From Nitrosarchaeum sp. (GTDB lineage Archaea; Thermoproteota; Nitrososphaeria; Nitrososphaerales; Nitrosopumilaceae), in the NCBI GenBank assembly GCA_002737445.1, contig NSIR01000008.1:1-62569 (forward strand): DNA of 62,569 nt, in the 5' to 3' direction. The translations under genes and the position numbers were made by a program. Positions 33,146-42,691 of the stretch are shown here, in pieces (position 1 is the first letter of the stretch; each line of letters begins with the position of its first letter). A model generated the notes under the pieces. It ran no database searches and was not told the DNA's origin. It saw only the letters and a list, made by a program, of their open reading frames with translations.

Positions 33146-33892
33146 TTGACTTTCAATAAGGGTTCATTAATTTTAGTAGATTATACTGCTAAAGTTAAAG
33201 ATAGCAACGAGGTTTTTGACACTACTATTGAAGAAGATGCAAAAAAACATTCTATTCATGAACCAAATATGAAATATCAAACAAAACTTGTTTCAATCGG
33301 TGAAGTATCTTATCCTGTTCTTAAAGGATTAGATGAAGCACTAGCTAAAACAGCTGTTGGAGATAAACTCACAGTTGAGGTTACACCTGACAAGGGATTT
33401 GGTGAAAGAGATGCTACTAAAGTTAGAATGGTTCCAATAAGAAAATTAGGTGAAGACGCAGAAAAAGTTTCTGTAGGAGACACAATTGAAGTTGATAATA
33501 AAAGAGGAATTGTAAGATTTATCGGTTCAGGTAGAGTTCAAATTGATTACAATCATCGTTATGCAGGTAAAACAATTCTTTATGACGTTAATGTAGTAAA
33601 ATCACTTGATTCCCCAAATGATAAAGTGGAAGGTATTTTAAAAAATAGATTACCATCAGAAGATTCAAAGATTACATTTGAATTAAAAGACAAAGAAGTA
33701 AACATTACAATCCCAGAAGAGATTTTGAGAGCAGATGGACTTCAAATAATGAAACATTTCATTCAATTAGATATTTTCAAATTTGTTTCATCTTTAGAAA
33801 AAGTCAACTTTATTGAAACACATGTAAATAAACAAAATCTAGTAAAAAAACCTGAAATAAAATCAGAAACAACTCAACCAAAAACAGTTTAA
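33146..33892 (+). CDS. FKBP-type peptidyl-prolyl isomerase, long archaeal form
   Basis: This 248-residue protein has an FKBP domain split by an IF insert: GSLILVDYTAKVKDSNEVFDTT, the substrate loop and VLKGLDEALAKTAVGDK, the GFGERDATKVRMVP insert start and RVQIDYNHRYAGKTILYDV closing segment. About 100 further residues extend the C-terminus, as in archaeal long FKBPs with chaperone action. The start is TTG at 33146 and no signal peptide is present, so it acts in the cytoplasm. Confidence 0.88.
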   Translation: MTFNKGSLILVDYTAKVKDSNEVFDTTIEEDAKKHSIHEPNMKYQTKLVSIGEVSYPVLKGLDEALAKTAVGDKLTVEVTPDKGFGERDATKVRMVPIRKLGEDAEKVSVGDTIEVDNKRGIVRFIGSGRVQIDYNHRYAGKTILYDVNVVKSLDSPNDKVEGILKNRLPSEDSKITFELKDKEVNITIPEEILRADGLQIMKHFIQLDIFKFVSSLEKVNFIETHVNKQNLVKKPEIKSETTQPKTV

Positions 33893-33893
33893 T

Positions 33894-34970
33894 CTATATC
33901 ACATTTGTAATCTTTGCAAGATTCATTGCTTTTCTTTCTGTCATCTCAATTTCTTTCAAAATTGTATATCTTTCAGGTCGTAATTCTTGTGCAATCATGA
34001 GAGCTTTAACAATTTCATCTGATTTTAATCCAATTTGTTTAGCCGATGTTGGAGCACCAACATCTTTTAATGTCTGCAAAATTTTTTTCCAATCTTGACC
34101 TTGCATCTTTGCCATCATTATAGATCCAATACCACATTTTTCACCATGTAATCCTCTTCCAGGTGCGATTTTATCTAAAGCATGAGAAAAAAGATGTTCT
34201 GCACCTGAACATGGTCTACTACTACCTGCAATACACGATGCAACTCCTGCACTAATCAATGCTTCAACAATAATTCTTGTATCTAATCCATTTTTGGCAT
34301 AATGACTTGAATTTTCCATTACTATTTTTGCACTCATTAATGCCAAATTTGCAGAATATCTACCATAATATTCACCAGTTTTTTCATGTCCTAATTGCCA
34401 ATCTTTAACAGCTATGATATTTGCAATGAGATCTCCACAACCACTTGCTAAAAGTTTTGCAGGAGCTTTACGTATAATATCAATATCTACAAAGACACCT
34501 AATGGTGCAGATGCAACAATCGAATGTGGTTTATCACTAATTATAGAAACGAATGGACTTGCCATTCCATCATGTGATGCCGCAGTTGGAACGCTTACAA
34601 ATGACTTACCAAGATTATATGCAATCATTTTAGCAGTATCTACAGAACGACCCCCACCAATTCCTGCAATCAGATCACTTTCATCTTTTTTTACATCTTT
34701 TTCAATTTGTTTAATAGCTGCAATTGTATTATCACCAGAAGTATGCCAAACAAATTTTATTTTATTAGATTTTAATGAATCTTCAATTTTTTTATTTATT
34801 ACTTTTTTTACATTTATTCCACTGATCAATGAAATTATTTTTGGTTTATTCAAACAATTTACAAATCTTCCAAAATCACCTATATTTCTCTCCCCGATCT
34901 CAATGAGCCTAGGTAATTCCATTTTATGTGATTGCATGCGATCACCACTTTTTTTGTCCTTATTTATCAT
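33894..34970 (-). CDS. egsA: sn-glycerol-1-phosphate dehydrogenase
   Basis: Makes the glycerol 1-phosphate backbone of archaeal ether lipids from DHAP with NAD(P)H. The 358 residues show GGGRSVDTAKMIAY for nucleotide binding, FVSVPTAASHDGMASPF, GCGDLIANIIAVKDW, and the zinc ligands in SGAEHLFSHAL and HGEKCGIGS. The start may be 34970, 34937 or 34922; 34970 is 18-24 bases from a TTTAAATAA box. It diverges from psmB and its box is shared. Confidence 0.93.
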   Translation of the reverse strand: MINKDKKSGDRMQSHKMELPRLIEIGERNIGDFGRFVNCLNKPKIISLISGINVKKVINKKIEDSLKSNKIKFVWHTSGDNTIAAIKQIEKDVKKDESDLIAGIGGGRSVDTAKMIAYNLGKSFVSVPTAASHDGMASPFVSIISDKPHSIVASAPLGVFVDIDIIRKAPAKLLASGCGDLIANIIAVKDWQLGHEKTGEYYGRYSANLALMSAKIVMENSSHYAKNGLDTRIIVEALISAGVASCIAGSSRPCSGAEHLFSHALDKIAPGRGLHGEKCGIGSIMMAKMQGQDWKKILQTLKDVGAPTSAKQIGLKSDEIVKALMIAQELRPERYTILKEIEMTERKAMNLAKITNVI

Positions 34971-34987
34971 TTCAACGAATTAAAAAG

Positions 34988-35036
34988 TTATTTAAAAGGG
35001 GTTAATACATCTGTTAATATCTCTAATAGATGTATT
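34988..35036 (+). promoter_or_regulatory. shared TATA-like box and 9-10-bp inverted repeat between egsA and psmB
   Basis: TTATTTAAA at 34988-34996 is near-palindromic and suitably placed for both divergent genes. On the psmB side, AATACATCT (35004-35012) is inverted exactly as AGATGTATT (35028-35036), 15 bases apart, ending on the base before the psmB ATG; one more pair forms with 35003 and 35037. The repeat overlaps the expected transcription start, so it may be an operator or an mRNA hairpin hiding the start. Confidence 0.5.
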
Positions 35037-35669
35037 ATGTCAAACAACGTTGAAGAAAAAATTTTGCATGGGACTACCACTGTAGGTATCAAGGCTAAAG
35101 ACGGTGTCGTATTATGCGCTGATATGAGAGCAAGTGCAGGATATTTTATTGCAAACAATAACACTATGAAAATTCAAAAAATTGATCACCATGCTGGTTT
35201 AACTTTGGCTGGCGGTGTAGCAGACGCACAAAATATCGTAGATATACTTCGTTATCATTCAAATCTTCACAGAGTAGAAACACAACAATCAATTTCAATT
35301 CATTCACTAGCTAGACTTTGCTCTTTAATATTCCATCAAAACCGTGGTTATCCGTTTATGGCAGATATTGTAGTTGGTGGATATGATGCTAAAGGACCTG
35401 CATTATTTAATATTGATATGTTTGGTTCAGTTGAAGAAAAATCTTATGTTACAACAGGTAGTGGTTCTCCTGTAGCATATGGTTTGTTAGAAGAAGAATG
35501 TAAATCTGATCTGACAATAGAAGAAGCAAAAAAAATAGCTCTAAGAGCTGTGAAGGCTGCAATAGTTAGAAACATTGGTACTGGTGATGGAATCAATATT
35601 GCAGTTATGGATAAAGATGGATTCCGTCTATTAACCGACGAACAAAAGAAATCAGTCATCGAACTTTAG
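35037..35669 (+). CDS. psmB: 20S proteasome beta subunit
   Basis: About 210 residues from the ATG at 35037; an in-frame upstream start at 34932 would add an unlikely leader. The propeptide MSNNVEEKILHG (12 residues) is removed to expose the catalytic Thr in HG|TTTVGIKAKDG. Asp, Lys and the SGxxAD-like region (TGSGSPVAYGLLEE, GDGINIAVMDKDG) are intact. It makes the proteolytic core ring. The aCPSF1 gene follows seven bases after its stop. Confidence 0.92.
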   Translation: MSNNVEEKILHGTTTVGIKAKDGVVLCADMRASAGYFIANNNTMKIQKIDHHAGLTLAGGVADAQNIVDILRYHSNLHRVETQQSISIHSLARLCSLIFHQNRGYPFMADIVVGGYDAKGPALFNIDMFGSVEEKSYVTTGSGSPVAYGLLEEECKSDLTIEEAKKIALRAVKAAIVRNIGTGDGINIAVMDKDGFRLLTDEQKKSVIEL

Positions 35670-35676
35670 TGATTTA

Positions 35677-37614
35677 ATGCAAAGAAAACCGCAACAAAAA
35701 GAATTACCTCCTAGCCAAAATATGATGGCCACCATACTGCAAAGTATACCAAAAGAAGCTAATTTAACAAAAATAGAATATGAAGGACCACGAATTGCAC
35801 TGTATACAAAAACACCACGTTATCTAATGGAAAACAATGAAACCATTTCAAATCTTGTTAATATTATTAAAAAAAGAATTGTTGTAAGAACTGATGAGTC
35901 CATTAGAAAATCAGAAGAAGAAGCAAGAAAAATTCTTATAGAATGTATTCCAAAGGAGGCAAATTTTCAAGGTGCATTTTTTGATACTGCTACAGGTGAA
36001 GTTTCAATTGAAGCTAAAAGACCTTGGTTATTACAAAGAGATGCAAAAGAATTCAATCATGCTGAAATAACTGAAAAAATTGGTTGGAAATTACGTATAA
36101 GAAAAGCCACCACTATACCATCACGTACCATACAAACAATAAATGCAAATTTGAAGCTTACATCTGCAGAACGAAGCAAGCAATTCAAACAAATTGGAGA
36201 TGAAATATTTAGACCTAGATTAGCACAAAAATCTGAGGTATCTCTGATAACTCTTGGGGGCTTTAGTCAAGTAGGAAGATCTTCTATGCTATTATCAACT
36301 CCTGAAAGTAAAATTTTGATAGATTGTGGTATTAATCCAGGCGCAAAGCACCCAATGGATTCATTTCCAAGATTAGATTTTCTTGATATCACTTTAGATG
36401 AACTTGACGCAATAGTAATTGGACATGCACACTTAGATCATACCGGATTTTTACCTGCTTTATGTAAATTTGGTTACAAAGGACCAATCTACTGTACAGA
36501 ACCAACACTACCAATGATGAATCTCATTCAATTAGATGCAATCAAAGTGGCTTCTGCACAAGGTAGAACACCAATTTATGCAGAAAGGGATGTGAAACAA
36601 ATCATGAAACAAGCAATAACTTTACCGTATGGCACTGTTACAGATATTTCTCCAGACATTAAACTGGTTTTTGCTAATGCAGGTCACATTTTAGGCTCTG
36701 CACTATGTCATTTCCACATTGGAAATGGTGATCATAATTTTGTCTATTCTGGTGATATTAAGTTTGGAAAAAGTATTTTGTTTGAGGCAGCAAGTTGGAA
36801 TTTTCCTAGAGTTGAAACACTTTTGATTGAAAGCACATATGGTGCAAAAGAGGATATCCAACCAACTAGACAAGAAGTAGAATCTGCTTTCATTAATGCA
36901 GTAAACAATACTCTTGCTGATGGAGGGAAAGTTCTCATTCCCATTCCTGCAGTTGGTCGTGCTCAAGAAATCATGATGGTAATTGATCATTACATGAAAT
37001 CAGGAGAAATGGTAGAAGCACCTGTTTTTACAGAAGGTATGATTTCAGAAGCTTCAGCAATTCATGAAGCATACCCTGAATACTTAGCTAGAGAACTAAA
37101 ACAAAAAATCATGGAAACAGATGATAATCCATTTGATTCAGAATACTTTACAAATATTGAACATTCTGATACAAGAGAAGAACCACTAAGAGATAATTCA
37201 CCTTGTATCATTTTAGCAACATCTGGAATGTTAGAAGGTGGACCAGTTTTAGAATACTTCAAAAATATTGCACCTGATAAAAAGAACAAAGTACTGTTTG
37301 TTTCATATCAAGTTAATGGAACAATGGGAAGAAGAGTTTTGGATGGTTCAAAGCAAGTAACCATGTTAGGTAAAGAGGGAAAAGTAGAAGTTGTTACAAT
37401 AAATTGCAGCGTTGAAAAACTTGATGGATTCAGTGGACATAGTGATTATAATCAACTAATGTCATTTGTTCAAAGACTCAGACCAAAACTTCGAAGAGTA
37501 CTTGTAAATCATGGAGAACGACGAAAATCAGAAAACTTGGCAATGAATATACGAAGAATGTTTAGGGTTCCCGCACATTATCCTCAAGTTCAAGAAGCAA
37601 TAAAATTATTTTAG
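35677..37614 (+). CDS. archaeal cleavage and polyadenylation-like nuclease aCPSF1 (FttA)
   Basis: A 645-residue KH-metallo-beta-lactamase-beta-CASP ribonuclease that cleaves RNA and terminates archaeal transcription. Two N-terminal KH-like repeats span about residues 15-145. The nuclease core has H250-A-H252-L-D254-H255 (GHAHLDHTG), YSGDIKFG, then the beta-CASP portion with TSGMLEGGP, a sequence ending in LDGFSGHSDYN and VNHGERRK. The length and all metal ligands are as in the family. It is co-oriented and nearly coupled with psmB. Confidence 0.92.
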   Translation: MQRKPQQKELPPSQNMMATILQSIPKEANLTKIEYEGPRIALYTKTPRYLMENNETISNLVNIIKKRIVVRTDESIRKSEEEARKILIECIPKEANFQGAFFDTATGEVSIEAKRPWLLQRDAKEFNHAEITEKIGWKLRIRKATTIPSRTIQTINANLKLTSAERSKQFKQIGDEIFRPRLAQKSEVSLITLGGFSQVGRSSMLLSTPESKILIDCGINPGAKHPMDSFPRLDFLDITLDELDAIVIGHAHLDHTGFLPALCKFGYKGPIYCTEPTLPMMNLIQLDAIKVASAQGRTPIYAERDVKQIMKQAITLPYGTVTDISPDIKLVFANAGHILGSALCHFHIGNGDHNFVYSGDIKFGKSILFEAASWNFPRVETLLIESTYGAKEDIQPTRQEVESAFINAVNNTLADGGKVLIPIPAVGRAQEIMMVIDHYMKSGEMVEAPVFTEGMISEASAIHEAYPEYLARELKQKIMETDDNPFDSEYFTNIEHSDTREEPLRDNSPCIILATSGMLEGGPVLEYFKNIAPDKKNKVLFVSYQVNGTMGRRVLDGSKQVTMLGKEGKVEVVTINCSVEKLDGFSGHSDYNQLMSFVQRLRPKLRRVLVNHGERRKSENLAMNIRRMFRVPAHYPQVQEAIKLF

Positions 37615-37884
37615 ATCATATTCTGGTTTCCAAATTTTAATACCAGATGGTGTCACAATAATTCTTTCTTCACCTAATCTTGCAATATCTGCACCTTCAG
37701 TCTTTGCAATTGAATACAATTCTTCAACTACTTTTCTAAGCTGCTCAACATCTTTTTGAGCCAACGGTGTAACCCTAAGAATTAAAATCATTTCTTTTTT
37801 AATATCTTCTCTTATTGAATGAATATCGCTGATATCCCGTATGGTTATAGCTTTCAAATAAGTTGGATTCTCATGTTTTTGCAT
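37606..37884 (-). CDS. SepF/DUF552-family protein
   Basis: The 92-residue protein matches the SepF core: YLKAITIRDISDIHSIREDIKKEMILILRVTPLA, then VVEELYSIAKTEGADIARLGEERIIVTPSGIKIW. SepF links FtsZ to the membrane during division in many archaea. Here the typical N-terminal amphipathic helix is very short (only seven residues precede YLK). The end overlaps aCPSF1 by nine bases. Thaumarchaea divide mainly with Cdv proteins, so the role is open. Confidence 0.8.
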   Translation of the reverse strand: MQKHENPTYLKAITIRDISDIHSIREDIKKEMILILRVTPLAQKDVEQLRKVVEELYSIAKTEGADIARLGEERIIVTPSGIKIWKPEYDLK

Positions 37885-38883
37885 TCATAAGAAATTAAAA
37901 CATACCCATTGAAATATGCTTCCATAGTTTTAAGTAATTTTTATTATTATTTATGCCTAAATACAATGCATGACAATTATTTATCCCAACATGTAATGAT
38001 TTTTAATCGAGTATTATTTTTCTTAATAATTATTTGTTATTATTTTGATAATCTAAATATCTGAATGTATGTGATCTAAATTTTTTGTATGTAGATACAT
38101 ATATTCAATATAAATTAATTTACATAATTACAAGTTTGAAATAAAATATTTTGATTATGTATTTACTGTCACTATTATTTATTTAAAAATTTAGTTTGTA
38201 AATATTTAATACATTTAAATTTTTAATTGTAATTATATTTAATGCTAAATTTTTATTTTTTTCTATATTTTAATTAAACTTTTTAAATTAACCAAATGTT
38301 TTTTTGTATTATATATTTTATAATATATAATTGTAGCATTTTATTTCTTTTATAGTCTGAATCAAGATTTTATCTTTTAATTAATTTGCCTAACTACTTT
38401 ACTCATTTTAGATTTATTTTACAAAGTAATTATTATATGATAATTGATAATTTATGCTCCAGTTTTGATTCATTTAAATAATTATAATTTGTTATTATTA
38501 AAATTAAATAATAATGTAAATATAATATATTTTCAGTATATTATTTAAATAATGCAATCATAGATCTATTTCATACTAAAGCAAAATTTATTCTATATTT
38601 TAGTGTCTCAATATTTTAACAACTTTTAAACTATTTTAGAATATCATTAAGATAAAAATTTGAAATTATAATTTTTTTTATAATTATAAATGTAAAAAAA
38701 CTTTTTATTTTATATCATTATATATTAAAAAATATTTCTGCAATAATACTCAAAAAATTGATCATGTATTAATTAGATGATGCAGCAGAAAATTTAATTT
38801 TTTTTATTACAATAGAAAAATAAAAAATTGAATGTGTGAATATTACACCATACATAAATTAAAGAAATCATTCATATTGTTTT
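37885..38883. other. 999-base A+T-rich region without recognisable genes
   Basis: No frame longer than a few dozen codons and no tRNA or known RNA is visible. The stretch is almost entirely A and T. Palindromes include 38308-38317 with 38322-38331 (10 bp, four-base loop), 38522-38529 with 38537-38544 (8 bp) and 38088-38101. Genes on both sides point outward (SepF left, M24 peptidase right). The longest other gap in the window is 213 bases. Origin, unusual promoter or non-coding RNA are options; no cdc6 gene is adjacent. Confidence 0.8.
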
Positions 38884-39948
38884 ATGAGAGAACGAAGAAA
38901 AAATCTCCTGAAATTTGCTCAAATGATTGATTGTGATACACTTGTTACATTTGAACCTGAAAATTTATTTTACATGACCGGATTTTGGGGAGAAGCAATT
39001 GGAATTTTGGAAAAAGGGGGGAAAACTACGATTATTGCTCCCGAACTTGAAATTGGTCGTGTTAAAGAAGAATCTGAAAATTGTGAAATATTAATTGCTG
39101 AGCGAGGTATGGGATTAATTTCTTCTTTAATTAATTATATCAAAAAAAGTAAAGTTTGTACTGATTGTCAAAATTACTCTATAATGACATCTCTAAAAAA
39201 ATCAATTCCTACAATAAAATCATCTATTGAACCATTTTATAATTCTAGAATAATAAAAGATGAAAAAGAGATTCTTATTTTAAAACAGGGTTCAAAAATT
39301 ATTGATGAAATGTATGATATTTGTTTTAAAAAAATGAAAGTTGGACAAACTGAATCTGAATTACAAACAATTTTGATGTCGTATGCAATTGGAAAAAAAA
39401 TGTTTGATACTGGTTACAAATCTACTCTTAATCCATTAATTATTGCTGGCGGTCCAAATGGATCATTACCACATGCACAAGTAACTGATAGAAAATTTAA
39501 AAAAGGTGATCTTGTTGTAGTTGATCTTACATTAAGATACAAAGGTTATGTTTCAGATGCAACTAGAACTTTTGCAATGGGACAAATATCATCTCAAGAA
39601 AAACAAGTTTATGAAATTGTAAAAGAGTCTCAAAAACTTGGTTTGAAAGCTGTAAAAGTAGATGCGCAATGTAAAGATGTAGATTTTGCATGTAGAAAAT
39701 ACATAGAAGAACAAAATTATGGAAAATACTTTATTCATTCAACAGGTCATGGTATAGGATTAGATGTACATGAATTACCAACAATTTCTTACAAAAGTGA
39801 TACTGTACTTAAAGAAAATATGGCGATTACAGTTGAACCTGGAATTTATCTAGAAAATAAATTTGGAATTAGAATTGAAGATTCATTAATTGTAAAAAAT
39901 AAATCAATTATTTTACATAAATTTACAAAGGATCTAATTAATATCTAA
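38884..39948 (+). CDS. M24-family Xaa-Pro aminopeptidase
   Basis: A 354-residue metallopeptidase of the creatinase/prolidase clan. An N-terminal creatinase-like domain (LVTFEPENLFYMTGFWGE) precedes the pita-bread domain with the metal ligands: Asp in VVVDLTLRYKGYVSDATRTF, His in STGHGIGLDVHE, Glu in VEPGIYL and IRIEDSLIV. All five ligand positions look intact. It probably cuts Xaa-Pro bonds. It starts right at the edge of the A+T desert. Confidence 0.88.
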   Translation: MRERRKNLLKFAQMIDCDTLVTFEPENLFYMTGFWGEAIGILEKGGKTTIIAPELEIGRVKEESENCEILIAERGMGLISSLINYIKKSKVCTDCQNYSIMTSLKKSIPTIKSSIEPFYNSRIIKDEKEILILKQGSKIIDEMYDICFKKMKVGQTESELQTILMSYAIGKKMFDTGYKSTLNPLIIAGGPNGSLPHAQVTDRKFKKGDLVVVDLTLRYKGYVSDATRTFAMGQISSQEKQVYEIVKESQKLGLKAVKVDAQCKDVDFACRKYIEEQNYGKYFIHSTGHGIGLDVHELPTISYKSDTVLKENMAITVEPGIYLENKFGIRIEDSLIVKNKSIILHKFTKDLINI

Positions 39949-39950
39949 TT

Positions 39951-40445
39951 TTAATCATAATAATTTACAAGATCAATTATATTTTTTGCATTTGAATTTT
40001 TAGGCTCAATTTTTTTAGTAATTGAATTTATATCCCATTCATAGTTTATTTTTCCTTTATACGATTCAAATAATAAAATTATTTTGTAATTATTATCTAT
40101 AGATTCATTTAAACTTGAAACCAAAAGATTTATTTTTGTTTTTTTATTATCATATATTTTTTCATCTGGATATTCATCTGCAATTTTATTACTAATTGCA
40201 TCAATTACGGTTAATCCTTTATTATTTGGACCATTATTTGACATTAAAATTTCTACAATCTGTTTTTCCTCGTTTGATAAATTATCGGGTAAACTAGATT
40301 GTAAATTATTTTTTGTAAATTCTGGAATTACAAAAATAGCACATACTGCTATTATGGCTAAATAAATTGGAGCCCTTTTCTTAAGAAATATTATTAATTC
40401 TGAATTTTTAGGTTTATCTTCTTTTTTATCACTATTTTTTTTCAT
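39951..40445 (-). CDS. unknown protein with one N-terminal membrane segment
   Basis: About 164 residues from the ATG at 40445. A Lys-rich N-terminus (KKNSDKKEDK) precedes a membrane anchor (APIYLAIIAVCAIFVIPEF), so the remainder probably faces outward. The rest is Asn/Lys/Ile-rich with LSNEEKQIVEILMSNNGPNNKG and ends in IIDLVNYYD. No family was recognised. It shares its strand with the methyltransferase gene and ends two bases from the M24 peptidase gene. Confidence 0.55.
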   Translation of the reverse strand: MKKNSDKKEDKPKNSELIIFLKKRAPIYLAIIAVCAIFVIPEFTKNNLQSSLPDNLSNEEKQIVEILMSNNGPNNKGLTVIDAISNKIADEYPDEKIYDNKKTKINLLVSSLNESIDNNYKIILLFESYKGKINYEWDINSITKKIEPKNSNAKNIIDLVNYYD

Positions 40446-40461
40446 AAACAATTACCATTTT

Positions 40462-41304
40462 CTATTTTTTTGCAGTTAAAATTAAAACTTGCCATGGAAA
40501 TACAATTACACCATTTTTTTTGGTGTATGGGATCGTATTTACTTTAACAGCTTGCCTCAATTCTTTTCTTTTAATGCTACCTAGTAATTGTAATTTATCT
40601 TTGAGTGGTTTTGGAATGTATTTTAAATAATTTAACCAGTATTCTTCAAACTTTCCTGGACTATAATTAAAAGTAAAATCCTTTATTGAAATTTTTGAAA
40701 AACCAACTTTTCTAACTTCGTTGTATAGTGCACTTTTAATTCCAAATCTATCCATGTTAGGTGAACCAGGTGGTACATAATCTGGTATGAATTTTGTAAT
40801 GGCATCAGAAATATTACTAAAAAAAGGAACTTTATTTTTATGTCCATGAACAGATATTCCAAGGGTTCCTTTCTTTTTGAGGCTATTTTTAATATTTTTT
40901 AATGCTTTTTGTGCATTTGGAAAAAAGAATAATGCATACTGACATGTTACTACATCAAATTCATATGAAAAAGTAAATTTTTCTGCATCAATATTTATAA
41001 AATTTAAATTTGATTTTGATTCATTCCATTTTTTCGCAATTTTTAATGCTATTATCGAAGTATCAGCACCAACAACATATCCTGATTTACCAACCATATT
41101 ACAAATTTTTTTTGTCACAACTCCTGTACCACATGCAAGATCTAAAACAGTATTACCTTTACTCACGTTAACTAACTCAACTAATTTTGATGTACTTTGA
41201 AATGGACCTTGATTGATACTTGCCCATCTTTTATGATATCTTGGTGCTATTTCATTCCATATTTTCATATTTCTTTGTTTATACTCTATATGATTTATTT
41301 TCAT
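40462..41304 (-). CDS. SAM-dependent class I methyltransferase (UbiE-like)
   Basis: About 280 residues from the ATG at 41304 (a TTG at 41310 precedes it). Motif I is VLDLACGTGVVTKKI, followed by VVGADTS, FINIDAEKFTFSYEFDVVTCQYALFFFPN and SLKKKGTLGISVHG, a UbiE/COQ5-like pattern. A quinone, lipid or small-molecule methylation is likely, but the substrate is not readable. It lies upstream of the membrane-anchored unknown gene on the same strand, with 16 bases between. Confidence 0.8.
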   Translation of the reverse strand: MKINHIEYKQRNMKIWNEIAPRYHKRWASINQGPFQSTSKLVELVNVSKGNTVLDLACGTGVVTKKICNMVGKSGYVVGADTSIIALKIAKKWNESKSNLNFINIDAEKFTFSYEFDVVTCQYALFFFPNAQKALKNIKNSLKKKGTLGISVHGHKNKVPFFSNISDAITKFIPDYVPPGSPNMDRFGIKSALYNEVRKVGFSKISIKDFTFNYSPGKFEEYWLNYLKYIPKPLKDKLQLLGSIKRKELRQAVKVNTIPYTKKNGVIVFPWQVLILTAKK

Positions 41305-41422
41305 TATCAATTGAATATCTGTAGATATATTTTATGTAATCTCTTTTAAACTAAATTTAAAAATTTTATATATTTAAATACAAATTTATTTTTAATTTTT
41401 TTCTATGAAAAAAGTTCCTGTC

Positions 41423-42691
41423 TTATATTTTTTTAATTTTAAAGTGATATTCGATTTGCTTTTTAATTAATTTAGCAATTCTTTCTTTTTTAATCCATCC
41501 AGATGAAATAACTTTCTGCGAATCAATAATTAACACTTCATTATTGTCTGGATTCATTTGATATCTACTTGATCCTATATCATTTGCTACAATCATATCT
41601 GCACAGGATTCAATCATTTTTTTCTTTGATATTGTGATTAATTTATTTTTTGATAAATTTGTCTCTGCCTTAAAACTCACTAAAAAAACATCTTTTTGAT
41701 ATTTTTTAATCTGATCAATGATTTTAGGTACTTTTTTGAGGCTAATTTTTATTTTATTTTTATTACTTTTTAATTTATTTTTACTTGAATTTTCTGGAGT
41801 ATAATCTGATACTGCAGCTGCCATTATTACAATATCGAATTTTTTACTCATTTCTTTTTTTACTGCTTCTAGCATTTCTTTACTAGTTGATATTTTAATT
41901 AATTTTGCTCCACTTGGTGCTTTTTCAATTCCTGGACCATAAATTAAAGTGACTTTAGCTCCGGATGAAATCAATTCTGATGCCAATAAAACACCTGTTT
42001 TCCCAGAACTTAGATTTGTAATTACACGTATTGGATCAATATATTCAATTGTTGGTCCTGCAGTCATTAACACTTTTTTATTTTTTAATATAGAAGAAAA
42101 TCCAAATTTTTTTAATACATAATCTAAAACATCTTCCGGTTCAGATATCTTTGCTTTTCCTTCTATCATTTTTGGTGTAATAAATTCAATTTTATTTTTT
42201 AAAAATTTTACATTTTTTTTGACAGCTGCATTATCATACATTGATTCATGCATAGCAAGACATATCAAAATAGGAATTTTAGATCCAAATCCTACCGTTA
42301 AAATTGTTGATATCGGTGTATCATCAATACCATTTGCTAATTTTCCAAGTGTATTTGCAGTAGCTGGGTATACTATTATTAGATCTGATTGATTATAATC
42401 TGCTAATCTAATGTGTTCTAATTCACCTGTTAACTTAGTTATTACTTCATTTCCAGTTGCCCACTTAAAATAATCTGGCTGTACTAATTTTGTTACTGCA
42501 TCACTTGTTACACATGTTACATCTGCACCATGTCTCATAAGTAATCTTGCTAGCTCAATTGCTTTGTATGCTGCAACACTTCCTGCAACACACAAAACAA
42601 TTTTTTTACTAGATAATTCAACACCGTACGAATTCACTATATCTAAAGAAGGATGGTTCTTTTTCTTGTTTATTTTATTTTTAACTGCCAA
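41423..42691 (-). CDS. coaBC: bifunctional CoaBC (phosphopantothenoylcysteine synthase/decarboxylase)
   Basis: A 422-residue fusion. The N-terminal FMN decarboxylase (CoaC) has CVAGSVAAYKAIELARLL, AMHESMYDNAAVKKN and QPDYFKWATGNEV; the C-terminal CoaB ligase has TAGPTIEYIDPIRVITNLSSGKTG, IYGPG and FKAETN. It converts 4'-phosphopantothenate plus Cys to 4'-phosphopantetheine. The start is TTG at 42691, overlapping panB by 11 bases. The last gene of the leftward CoA operon. Confidence 0.93.
   Translation of the reverse strand: MAVKNKINKKKNHPSLDIVNSYGVELSSKKIVLCVAGSVAAYKAIELARLLMRHGADVTCVTSDAVTKLVQPDYFKWATGNEVITKLTGELEHIRLADYNQSDLIIVYPATANTLGKLANGIDDTPISTILTVGFGSKIPILICLAMHESMYDNAAVKKNVKFLKNKIEFITPKMIEGKAKISEPEDVLDYVLKKFGFSSILKNKKVLMTAGPTIEYIDPIRVITNLSSGKTGVLLASELISSGAKVTLIYGPGIEKAPSGAKLIKISTSKEMLEAVKKEMSKKFDIVIMAAAVSDYTPENSSKNKLKSNKNKIKISLKKVPKIIDQIKKYQKDVFLVSFKAETNLSKNKLITISKKKMIESCADMIVANDIGSSRYQMNPDNNEVLIIDSQKVISSGWIKKERIAKLIKKQIEYHFKIKKI

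Noticed and set aside
34414-34983. Open frame of 189 codons on the plus strand
   Set aside because: It is the antisense of egsA and has no motif; egsA is the real gene.
34932-35036. Upstream start for the proteasome beta subunit
   Set aside because: The leader would be odd and the propeptide from the ATG at 35037 has the normal short form ending in Gly before Thr.
37885-38883. Firm replication origin call for the A+T desert
   Set aside because: No origin-recognition boxes or cdc6/orc1 gene could be identified; kept only as a candidate.
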